Below, piece after piece: positions 1-7,916 of a stretch of DNA of 10,933 bases. The translations under genes and the position numbers were made by a program. The notes beneath the pieces were generated by a model that saw nothing but the letters and a program-made list of their open reading frames with translations, did no database searches and was not told the DNA's origin. The DNA lies in assembly GCA_937958665.1 (NCBI GenBank), contig CALGNM010000076.1, positions 1 to 10,933 of the forward strand, written 5' to 3'. The number at the start of each line of letters is the position of its first letter. Position 1 is the stretch's first letter. This stretch comes from an uncultured bacterium (GTDB lineage Bacteria > Edwardsbacteria > AC1 > EtOH8).

Positions 1-46
1 AGATCGTATTCGGTGACTGGAGTTCAGACGTGTGCTCTTCCGATCT
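1..46. other. Illumina TruSeq-type adapter remnant (not genomic)
   Basis: These 46 bases are the reverse complement of the standard TruSeq read-2/index adapter, containing GTGACTGGAGTTCAGACG preceded by an 8-base index (CGAATACG read on the adapter strand). The same adapter with the same index is at the other contig end in inverted orientation. This is library-construction sequence that was not trimmed before assembly. Genomic sequence starts at about 47; base 47 itself may come from A-tailing. Confidence 0.97.
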
Positions 47-884
47 AGAATATCTCCACCGTCAAATACTTCTTGGGGTTGGCTTTTATATCTGCAATCA
101 ATGCCTGCAGGTCCTTATTGGTCTTGTTCAACTGCTCGTAGAGTTCCTTATTATTGACCAACTGCCCGGCGGTTCCTTGGCCGGAGTTTATCTTGGCGGC
201 GATGGAATCAAGCTTGACGCTGGCCTGGGCCAGGTGCTGGATGGTGCTGTCCAGTTTGCCCTGGTTGGGTGAGACCAGGCGGTTGATGTCCTTGACTGTC
301 TCGGTGATGGCCGCCCGGTTCTGGGTGGCCATAAGGCTCAGCTGCTGCGAGGCCTGATCGAGATTCTTCAGGGCGGAGGAGAGGCTCCGAATGTTATCTG
401 GTGTGGCCAGATCATTCTTAAGCCGGCCAACCATCTGCGAGGCCTCCTCGGCCAGCCTTCCCATTCGGGAAACCGCCTCCATCAGCCCGGGAGAGCGCTG
501 GCCCTCGATGGTGGCTGAAATGTCCAAGGGTTGGCCGGTCTGGCCGGGGTTGATGGCTATCTGCTTGTCGCCCATCAGGCTGGCGTCAACCAGCCAGAAC
601 TGGGCGTCCTGTCTCAGGTCCACATCTTGGTCCACCATCAGCTCTGCTATCACTCCGGGCCGGGCTGGGTTGAGGGCGATGGACTTAACCTTGCCTTTAT
701 CGAACCCGGAGACCGTGATGGGATCCCCCTGGCGAAGGCCGGCGGCGTCATCGAAGGCCACCCTGACCAGATAGCTTTTCCGGCCTACCTCAACCCGGTT
801 GAGCCACAGCAAACCGACGATCAGCAGGGCGATGGCCGACAATACCACCAATCCCACTATGGTCTCGTTTCGACGTTTGCTCAT
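47..884 (-). CDS. MlaD/MCE-family phospholipid or lipid transport protein, C-terminus cut by contig end
   Basis: Probable periplasmic, membrane-anchored substrate-binding component of an MCE (mammalian cell entry) lipid transporter of the MlaD/YrbD type, which moves phospholipids between inner and outer membranes with an MlaE permease and MlaF ATPase. What is seen: a short basic N-terminus, one membrane segment at about residues 9-29, an MCE domain at about 36-114 (GLRQGDPITVSGFDKGKV), then a long helical, coiled-coil-prone tail to about 270. A GAGG ribosome site lies 7 bases before the ATG. The apparent TAG stop at 45-47 is chimeric: two of its bases are adapter, so the true end is unknown. 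The last residues (NPKKYLTVEIF) resemble MlaD C-termini, so probably little is missing. It starts 17 bases after the PAP2 gene stop. No mlaE or mlaF is visible; they could lie beyond the break or elsewhere. Confidence 0.85.
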
Positions 885-901
885 TTTGGTACCTCGTTAG
901 G

Positions 902-1486
902 TTAGCGGCTGATCAGGGGCAAGCGATAGCCGATGATCCTGTCCCGGAAGTGAATGGCCAGCTTGGCAGTGGCATAACCGATGGCGGCCCCGGCCAGCAC
1001 GTCCGAGGGATAGTGGCGTCCCAGGTAAACCCGGGACAGGGCAATCCCGACGGCTGCGGTGTAGCAGGGGAAGGCGGATTGGGGGTACTGGTGGGCGAAA
1101 ACCGTGGCCAAAGCGAAGGCTCCGGTGGCATGCCCGGAAGGGAAGGAGGAATTGGAGCGCTCGGTCTCGCCTTCAGGGCGGGGCCGGTTGACCGCGTTCT
1201 TGAGACCGAAGGTGATCAGGGCCGAGGCTCCGTCGGCTGCCAGGGCCAGCTTGGCGCTCTGCCTGGCCTTTTCCCCGCCGAAAAGCCCAACCAGGGCGCA
1301 CAGCCCGATACCTACCTCCTCCTCCCCGGCATCGGTCAGGGTCTGCATCGGCCCGTCCAGCCAGTCGCTTTGCCAGCGGACATGTATTTGGTTGAACAGC
1401 CGCTGGTCCAACGATTCGGCCTTTGCTTCGGAAACCGATGCTGTCAGAAGCAATAGCAAGGCAAACGATGGGTTTATTCTAAACAT
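902..1486 (-). CDS. PAP2-superfamily (type 2 phosphatidic acid phosphatase) membrane-associated or exported phosphatase
   Basis: A 194-residue PAP2-family acid phosphatase. The three family signatures are intact: K96-x6-R103-P104 (KNAVNRPRP), P116-S-G-H119, and S151-R-x5-H158-x3-D162 (SRVYLGRHYPSD). H119 and H158 are the expected catalytic histidines, with H158 forming the phospho-enzyme. A hydrophobic stretch at residues 7-19 looks like a signal peptide or first membrane helix, placing the active site outside the cytoplasm. Family members dephosphorylate phosphatidic acid, phosphatidylglycerol phosphate, undecaprenyl diphosphate or lipid A; the substrate cannot be read from sequence. No clear Shine-Dalgarno precedes the ATG, and the gene starts 44 bases after the polyferredoxin stop, so it is probably translated from the shared operon mRNA. 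Its place before an MCE gene suggests a role in envelope lipid turnover (inference). Confidence 0.88.
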   Translation of the reverse strand: MFRINPSFALLLLLTASVSEAKAESLDQRLFNQIHVRWQSDWLDGPMQTLTDAGEEEVGIGLCALVGLFGGEKARQSAKLALAADGASALITFGLKNAVNRPRPEGETERSNSSFPSGHATGAFALATVFAHQYPQSAFPCYTAAVGIALSRVYLGRHYPSDVLAGAAIGYATAKLAIHFRDRIIGYRLPLISR

Positions 1487-1530
1487 TCATTGTTGCTGAT
1501 GTGGACGGCCGATGGCCATTCTTGGTCAAT

Positions 1531-2448
1531 TCAGAACCGGTTGAGGTCGACGTGCCCCAAGGCACCCAGCATGGTGACGGCCTTTTGGGGACAGACCTCG
1601 AAGCACAGGCCGCATCCAATGCACTGGCCGCGCATAACCTTGTGGTGTTCCCCCTTGCGTCCAATGATGCAGTCGGTGGGGCAGACCGGCTTGCACTGCT
1701 GGCAGCCGTTGCATTGCAGCCCGATGAAGGCGGTGGGCCGGATGGGGATGCGGTCCAGATACGTCTTTTGGGGGCATTTAAGGACGCAGATGGAGCAGGA
1801 ACGGCATTTTTGGTGGTCGATGGCCGGCAGGGAGCCTTCCCAGCGGATGGCCCCATAGGGGCAATCGGTGACACACAATCCGCAGGTGGTGCATCCCTTA
1901 CGGCAACTCCCGGCCAACCCCTCCGAGCGGGCCTGATTGGAGCAGGCCAGGTATATCTGCTGGACCCGGGGGGCCAGTTCAAGTATCCCCTTGGGACAGA
2001 CATTGGTGCAACGTCCGCAGCCGGTGCACCGGGAGTAGTCCACCCGGGGCAGGCCGTCGGACCCGATCTTGATGGCCTGGTAGGGGCAGGCCCGGGCGCA
2101 ATCGCCCAGCCGCAGACAGCCGTAAAGGCACTCCCGGTTTCCCCCATACAGCAGCATGGCTCCATGGCAGCTCTCTACTCCGATATAAGAGAACCGGTTC
2201 CGGGCGTTTTCAGCAGTGCCCTGGCAGTCCACGAAACAGGCCACGTTGGAGCGGGGCAGCACTGTTTCGGTCTGCAGTTCAACCAGTTTGGCCCGCAGGT
2301 TCTCGCCCCCGGGGAGGCACTTCCCGGGATCGGGGGTCCCCCGGGACAACTGCAAGGCATAGCCCCGGCATCCCAAGGGCTGCCCGCACAGCCCGCAATC
2401 CAACCCGGGCAGCAGGTCCAGAAATCTATTGGCCAGCTCGGTCGACAT
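1531..2448 (-). CDS. RnfB-like polyferredoxin (up to seven [4Fe-4S] motifs), lacking the membrane anchor
   Basis: A 305-residue iron-sulfur protein related to RnfB, the ferredoxin-facing subunit of the Rnf ion-translocating electron transport complex. The N-terminal RnfB-type Fe-S domain is visible: C18-x2-C21-x5-C27-x16-C44 followed by PGG. A C71/C75 pair and C94 follow, then cysteine sets beginning at C107 (CLYGCLRLGDCARACP, the variant spacing seen in RnfB), C141, C186, C215, C246 and C276, mostly CxxCxxCxxxCP. If all are filled this gives seven [4Fe-4S] clusters, an electron wire. Typical RnfB starts with a hydrophobic helix of about 25 residues. Here the protein begins 14 residues before the first cluster-domain proline, and the upstream gene ends only 6 bases before the ATG, leaving no room for one. 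An AGGGA ribosome site sits in the end of the upstream gene. Family is confident; the exact redox partner is not. Confidence 0.85.
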   Translation of the reverse strand: MSTELANRFLDLLPGLDCGLCGQPLGCRGYALQLSRGTPDPGKCLPGGENLRAKLVELQTETVLPRSNVACFVDCQGTAENARNRFSYIGVESCHGAMLLYGGNRECLYGCLRLGDCARACPYQAIKIGSDGLPRVDYSRCTGCGRCTNVCPKGILELAPRVQQIYLACSNQARSEGLAGSCRKGCTTCGLCVTDCPYGAIRWEGSLPAIDHQKCRSCSICVLKCPQKTYLDRIPIRPTAFIGLQCNGCQQCKPVCPTDCIIGRKGEHHKVMRGQCIGCGLCFEVCPQKAVTMLGALGHVDLNRF

Positions 2449-2454
2449 CGGTGG

Positions 2455-3027
2455 CTATCCCTTGAACAATGATGCTATGGCCTGCCATCCCAGCCAGAAC
2501 AATGAGCCGGCCAGCAGGAAGGCCGGCCATCCCTGCAGGGGCCGGCTGGTGGTCTTCGGCTCAGCCCTCTCCCGGAAGAATGCCATCAGGATGGTGGAGA
2601 GGATATAGCCCAAGGCCATGCCGGTGCAGCGCAACAGCGCCTGGGCTATTCCGTCAGGGGCGGAATGGATGAGAAGCAGTCCGGATCCAAGCACCGCCAA
2701 ATTGAGAAAATACAGGGGCAGACAGTCGATGATTGGCCGGAAACGGGAAAAGATCCTGCCGATTAGCCTCTGCCAGACCCACATGGCCAGCAGCAACACC
2801 GGAAGCTCCATAAATTTCAGCCTCAAAGGCTCCAACAGCAATTGGTGGAGCAGCCAAGCCGATGATCCTAGCCCCAGTATCATCAGTCCCCCTGTCAGAC
2901 CATACCCCAGGGCGCCGGCCGGGTGGCGGGTCATGGATTGAGATGAGCTGGGAACCAGCCCGAAGCTGATTAGCGGCTGAAGGAGGAAGATGCCGGATAA
3001 CAGGGACAGTGAGTAATCCAGGCTCAT
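2455..3027 (-). CDS. RnfA-like integral membrane protein (Rnf/Nqr family), cluster cysteines replaced
   Basis: A 190-residue, about six-helix membrane protein of the RnfA/RnfE/NqrD/NqrE family; 193 residues is usual for RnfA. Similarity to remembered RnfA is clear in the second half (PLYFLNLAVLG versus PLITTNCAVLG; ILMAFFRERAE versus VLFAAIRERLA) and in the C-terminal PLQGWPAFLLAG segment. In Rnf and Na+-NQR two cysteines per subunit hold an intramembrane Fe-S cluster shared by the A/E pair. Here both expected positions differ: GLCP is GLVP (V25) and NCAVLG is NLAVLG (L110). C102 and C134 occur elsewhere. The start overlaps the upstream RnfE-like stop by four bases (ATGA), with GGGAGG 8-9 bases upstream. 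Co-translation with its partner is likely; conventional Rnf function is doubtful. Confidence 0.78.
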   Translation of the reverse strand: MSLDYSLSLLSGIFLLQPLISFGLVPSSSQSMTRHPAGALGYGLTGGLMILGLGSSAWLLHQLLLEPLRLKFMELPVLLLAMWVWQRLIGRIFSRFRPIIDCLPLYFLNLAVLGSGLLLIHSAPDGIAQALLRCTGMALGYILSTILMAFFRERAEPKTTSRPLQGWPAFLLAGSLFWLGWQAIASLFKG

Positions 3028-3626
3028 GGACGATTCCTCCCGATCATCCTGAAAAGCATTATGGCCAAAGCTGTCAGAACCATGCCCCCGAATACGGATG
3101 AGGCCAGCGGCCAGGGGGGGAGGATGAACAGCTGGCTGCCAGCCATTTTTCCAGTGCCCAGCAGTTCACGGAACAGGGACACCAGCAGCATCACCATCAG
3201 TATCCCGGTTCCCTGTCCGGCGGAATCAAACAGGGCCCGGCCGGTGGAGGTGCCGTGGGAGAAACTGCGGGCCCGGGAGAAGACCGCCGGGCAGGCCGCC
3301 AGCAGGTACATAACGGTCCGGGTATGCTCCGGCAGTCGGGCGATCTTGTGGGCGAAGGCAGCGTCAACCGCCGCCAGCATGATGGCCGTGCCCAACGACA
3401 GGGCCCACAAGGGGATCCGGTAACGCAAAAGGTCTCCGCACAGGTGTGAGGCCAGCGAGTTGGCGATGATCAGCCCCAGGCAGACGCTACCCAGAAAAAA
3501 GGCCTGGTCCCAGGACTGGGTCCCGGCTACCGCCAAAAAGATTCCGGCTCCGGAATACAGCAGGGCATTCTCCGGCCAGAGGTTCTTGATGAACAGCTGT
3601 TGTTTGCTCTCCGAAGGTAGACGCAT
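3024..3626 (-). CDS. RnfE-like integral membrane protein (Rnf/Nqr family), one of two cluster cysteines retained
   Basis: First gene of the minus-strand operon, 200 residues from the chosen ATG. It matches the RnfE/NqrD pattern: an N-terminal FIKNLWPENALL (RnfE has GLWKNNSALV), several hydrophobic helices, CPAVFSRARSFS (RnfE NCIVVGRAEAFA), SLFRELLGTGKM (RnfE SLREIIGNGTL) and ILPPWPLASSVFGGM near the end (RnfE AMLPPGAF). The first family cysteine is lost (GLCPLLAV reads GAGIFLAV, G28); the second is probably C112. A longer in-frame start at 3740 is rejected because it lies upstream of the promoter at 3666-3694 and adds a non-family N-terminus. The SD (AGGTG) sits very close to the ATG and is weak. 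In classical operons rnfE follows rnfG; here nothing Rnf-like precedes it, only a divergent DUF4139 gene. Confidence 0.75.
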   Translation of the reverse strand: MRLPSESKQQLFIKNLWPENALLYSGAGIFLAVAGTQSWDQAFFLGSVCLGLIIANSLASHLCGDLLRYRIPLWALSLGTAIMLAAVDAAFAHKIARLPEHTRTVMYLLAACPAVFSRARSFSHGTSTGRALFDSAGQGTGILMVMLLVSLFRELLGTGKMAGSQLFILPPWPLASSVFGGMVLTALAIMLFRMIGRNRP

Positions 3627-3665
3627 ACACCTAAGCCAAGCATTGATATTCCGATATGAAGAATA

Positions 3666-3694
3666 AGTATATGTTTTTTGCCAATCAAAGTCAA
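3666..3694 (-). promoter_or_regulatory. Sigma70-type promoter of the Rnf-like/PAP2/MlaD operon
   Basis: On the minus strand a -35 TTGACT (3694-3689) and -10 TATACT (3671-3666) are separated by exactly 17 bases. The predicted transcript starts near 3659, about 33 bases before the RnfE-like ATG at 3626. This supports that start and one operon transcript for five genes. Confidence 0.7.
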
Positions 3695-3754
3695 GGCAAA
3701 TTGACGCCCGGCCACCACCGACCGGAGCCGGTCCCGGCAAATTTGACCTTGACT
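3690..3754. repeat. Inverted repeat spanning the divergent promoter region; possible operator
   Basis: The arms GTCAAGGCAAATT (3690-3702) and AATTTGACCTTGAC (3741-3754) are inverted copies with one extra base in the right arm. Between them lies a second small dyad, GACCGG-AG-CCGGTC (3720-3733). The outer arms overlap both -35 hexamers, so part of the symmetry simply reflects two facing promoters. The matching AAATT extension is not required for that, so a regulator site is possible. Confidence 0.45.
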
Positions 3755-3777
3755 AACCAATTCAGATGCCCTATACT
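3749..3777 (+). promoter_or_regulatory. Sigma70-type promoter of the DUF4139 gene
   Basis: TTGACT (3749-3754) and TATACT (3772-3777) with a 17-base spacer; an overlapping TTGACC lies at 3743-3748. The predicted start near 3784 gives a 27-base leader before the ATG at 3811. The hexamers are identical to those of the divergent minus-strand promoter. Confidence 0.7.
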
Positions 3778-3810
3778 AGCCATTACAATCGAAATATGGA
3801 GGCAACTGGT

Positions 3811-5160
3811 ATGCCAAGAATATTCATCTGTCTGTTGCTTCTGGCCTCGGCGACTGTCCAGGCTCAGGAGAGGCAGGATGTCAGCCTGACGGTCTACAAT
3901 GGCGACCTGGGTCTGGTGACCGAGGTCCGAAAGATCAAGATGCCGGCCGGGAAATCGGAGATCCGCCTGAGCGACGTGCCGTCACAAATCGATCCCACCT
4001 CGGTGCACTTCAGATCGCTGACCTCGCCGGAGAAGGTGTCCATATTGGAACAGAACTACCAGTACGACTTGGTAAGCCCGGCCAAGCTGCTGGATCGCTA
4101 TCTGGATCAGAAGGTCAAGGCCTCCACCGCTTCGGGCAAAATGTTCGAGGGGATACTCAAGGCCTTCGATGGGTCCAATCTGGTGATGGAATCCGGCGGC
4201 AGCATCGTCACCCTGCGGTTGACCGACAACCTGCAGAACCTCGAGTTTCCCAGCCTGCCCCAGGGTCTGATCACCCGGCCCACCCTGGTGTGGCTGGCCG
4301 ACAACCGGGGACCGCGGGACCAGGAATGCCAGATATCCTACCTGACCCGGGGAATTGCCTGGCATGCCGAGTACGTGGCGGTGCTGGACAAGGGTGAAAC
4401 CTCGATTGATCTGGGGGCCTGGGTGTCGCTGGACAACCGCTCCGGATCATCCTACCGCAATGCCCGGCTCAAGCTGATTGCCGGAGAGGTCAACCGGGTC
4501 CAGCCTGCCTCGCCAAGATATGACAGGATGGCCAAGGGTTTGATGGCCTCGGAAGCCGTAGCCCAGTTCCAAGAACAGCCTTTCTTTGAGTATCACCTCT
4601 ATAGTCTGCAGCGCCGGGCCGATGTGGCCAATAATGAGATCAAACAGGTATCGCTGTTCCCCAACTGCCAGGTTTCGGTGAAGAAGGTATTTACCTACGA
4701 TGGCTCGGCCGGCAGCAAGGTCAGGGTCAACCTGGAGCTAAGAAACGACAAGGCCTCCGGCCTGGGGATGGCCCTGCCGGAGGGCAAGGTCCGCATTTAT
4801 CAGCGGGACCAGGATGACAGCCAGCAGTTCATCGGGGAGGACCTGATCGGACACACCCCCAAGGACGAGAAGATCCGGATGTTTCTCGGCAACGCCTTCG
4901 ATTTGGTGGGGGAGAGGAGCCAGAAGGACTACAAGCGGATAGACGACCGAACCCAGGAGCAGACCATTGTGATCAAGCTGAGGAACCACAAGGAGCAGGC
5001 GGTGGAGGTGGTGGTGGTGGAACATATACCGGGTGACTGGAAGATGATGAACAGCAGCCACAAGTACAGCAAGAGGTCGGCCTCGGTCATTGAGTTCGCA
5101 ATGCCCATTCCCAAGGACGGGGAAGCCACCCTGAGCTATACCTTCCGGCACAAGTGGTGA
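3811..5160 (+). CDS. Secreted DUF4139-domain protein of unknown function
   Basis: A 449-residue protein with a Sec-type signal peptide (MPRIFICLLLLASATVQAQE), so likely periplasmic or envelope-associated. The N-terminal part (VYNGDLGLVTEVRKIKMPAG, then DVPSQIDPTSV) and the middle (ISYLTRGIAWHAEYVAVLD, LDAW-type SLDNRSGSSYRNARLKLIAGEVN) match the DUF4139 pattern, a beta-rich family often annotated only as a hypothetical or mucoidy-inhibitor-like protein. The C-terminal third (about 290-449) is beta-rich and ends with YTFRHKW. No catalytic motif is recognised and the role is unknown. The start is set by GGAGG at 3798-3802, 8 bases before the ATG, by the promoter at 3749-3777 and by the signal peptide; the longer frame open from 3766 begins before the predicted transcript. 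It is transcribed divergently from the Rnf-like operon and possibly shares control with it. Confidence 0.85.
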   Translation: MPRIFICLLLLASATVQAQERQDVSLTVYNGDLGLVTEVRKIKMPAGKSEIRLSDVPSQIDPTSVHFRSLTSPEKVSILEQNYQYDLVSPAKLLDRYLDQKVKASTASGKMFEGILKAFDGSNLVMESGGSIVTLRLTDNLQNLEFPSLPQGLITRPTLVWLADNRGPRDQECQISYLTRGIAWHAEYVAVLDKGETSIDLGAWVSLDNRSGSSYRNARLKLIAGEVNRVQPASPRYDRMAKGLMASEAVAQFQEQPFFEYHLYSLQRRADVANNEIKQVSLFPNCQVSVKKVFTYDGSAGSKVRVNLELRNDKASGLGMALPEGKVRIYQRDQDDSQQFIGEDLIGHTPKDEKIRMFLGNAFDLVGERSQKDYKRIDDRTQEQTIVIKLRNHKEQAVEVVVVEHIPGDWKMMNSSHKYSKRSASVIEFAMPIPKDGEATLSYTFRHKW

Positions 5161-5202
5161 TAGCGGGTCGGCCAGCACAGCCTGACCGATGCATTAAACT
5201 CC

Positions 5203-5231
5203 TTGACCTATGGGGAGATAATTGGTATAAT
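5203..5231 (+). promoter_or_regulatory. Strong sigma70-type promoter of the tRNA-Ser gene
   Basis: TTGACC (5203-5208), a 17-base spacer and a perfect TATAAT (5226-5231). Transcription would begin near 5238, giving a leader of about 70 bases removed by RNase P. The strength suits a tRNA gene. No intrinsic terminator is seen after the tRNA, so some transcription may run into the sugar-nucleotide genes. Confidence 0.75.
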
Positions 5232-5306
5232 CAATGTTCGTTTTGGAGCAGCAGGCTATGAAATATTGACCCGGGCCAATATGGGCGCCCGATATGTTGG
5301 ATGTAC

Positions 5307-5394
5307 GGAGAGATGTCCGAGTGGTCGAAGGAGCACGCCTGGAGAGCGTGTATACCGCAAGGTATCCTGGGTTCGAATCCCAGTCTCTCCGCCA
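5307..5394 (+). tRNA. tRNA-Ser (anticodon GGA), CCA encoded
   Basis: A class II tRNA reading UCC/UCU serine codons. The acceptor stem GGAGAGA (5307-5313) pairs with TCTCTCC (5384-5390), then discriminator G and genomic CCA (5392-5394). The anticodon stem CACGC/GCGTG (5334-5338/5346-5350) encloses loop CTGGAGA with anticodon GGA at 5341-5343. The long variable arm (TATACC-GCAA-GGTAT, 5351-5365) is diagnostic of Ser/Leu/Tyr types. The T arm is CTGGG-TTCGAAT-CCCAG (5367-5383). All stems pair fully. Confidence 0.96.
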
Positions 5395-5482
5395 GCCATA
5401 GGGAAGCGAAATCAGATGTCTGGCTCAGGTTGGACCAGGGTGAGGTAGCCTTGAAAAAATATCACAACATAACTTTTGGTGA

Positions 5483-7409
<1,927 letters not shown>

Positions 7410-7413
<4 letters not shown>

Positions 7414-7865
7414 TAGAAGGGGTCCGGGTCAAGAAGCTCAAGGTAATCCCGGATGAACGGGGCCGCCTTATGGAGATCCTGCGTTGCGACGAGGAGTTGT
7501 TCGACAAGTTCGGACAGGTCTACCTAAGCACCACCTACCCCGGGGTGGTCAAAGGATGGCATTACCACAAGCTGCAGGCCGACAACATCGCCTGCGTTCA
7601 GGGTATGCTGAAGCTGGTGCTGTACGACGACCGGGAGGGGTCTGCCAGCAGAGGAGAGATCGGGGTCTATTTCATCGGAGAGCACAATCCCATGCTGATT
7701 CAGGTCCCCAAAGGCGTTTACCACGGATGGAAGTGTGTCTCTGAAACCGAGGCTCTGGTGGTCAACTGCCCCACCGAGCCCTACAACTACAACCAACCCG
7801 ACGAGTATCGGCTGGATCCCCATCAAAATGACATTCCATACAGTTGGGAGCGCAAGGACGGTTAG
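7410..7865 (+). CDS. RmlC-like dTDP-4-dehydro-6-deoxyhexose 3,5-epimerase family cupin
   Basis: A 151-residue cupin of the RmlC family, which epimerises C3 and/or C5 of dTDP-4-keto-6-deoxyglucose. Key RmlC features are recognisable: DERGRLMEI, GVVKGWHYHK (H51, equivalent to the catalytic His of RGLHYQ), LVLYDDREGS, IQVPKGVYHGW (H105), tyrosines at 125/127, and RLDP (D136, equivalent to the Asp of the His-Asp pair). It is about 30 residues shorter than standard RmlC, mainly at the N-terminus, and has WHYHK instead of LHYQ, placing it in a divergent subgroup. The start is fixed by the strong AAGGAGGGGG at about 7396-7406 and the 4-base overlap with the upstream stop. rmlB follows 51 bases later, supporting a dTDP substrate. 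Mono- (C3 or C5) versus 3,5-epimerase activity cannot be decided here. Confidence 0.8.
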
Positions 7866-7916
7866 TGCCGGGCTCGACCGGTTAGCCAACCACGACACTG
7901 CGGGAATTTTGAGAAT

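Noticed and set aside
30-272. Plus-strand ORF starting MCSSDL at the left end
   Set aside because: Its first residues are translated adapter, a familiar artefact, and the rest is antisense to the MlaD gene.
1501-2472. Long plus-strand ORF (323 codons) over the polyferredoxin gene
   Set aside because: The opposite strand has a clear cysteine-motif protein; the antisense frame is low-complexity Gly/Ala/Pro/Gln text typical of a GC-rich shadow, with no domain.
3627-3740. N-terminal extension of the RnfE-like protein from 3740
   Set aside because: It lies upstream of the predicted transcription start near 3659 and has no similarity to the family N-terminus.
4738-5178. Minus-strand ORF at the end of the DUF4139 gene
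   Set aside because: His/Leu/Val-rich shadow of the coding strand, with no promoter or ribosome site noticed.
5166-5187. Hairpin GGTCGG/CCTGACC after the DUF4139 gene as a terminator
   Set aside because: The stem is about six pairs with a wobble, and no T-run follows.
5371-5394. tRNA-Ser 3' end as an attachment site for an integrated element
   Set aside because: No second copy of the tRNA 3' end and no integrase or phage gene was seen in the window.
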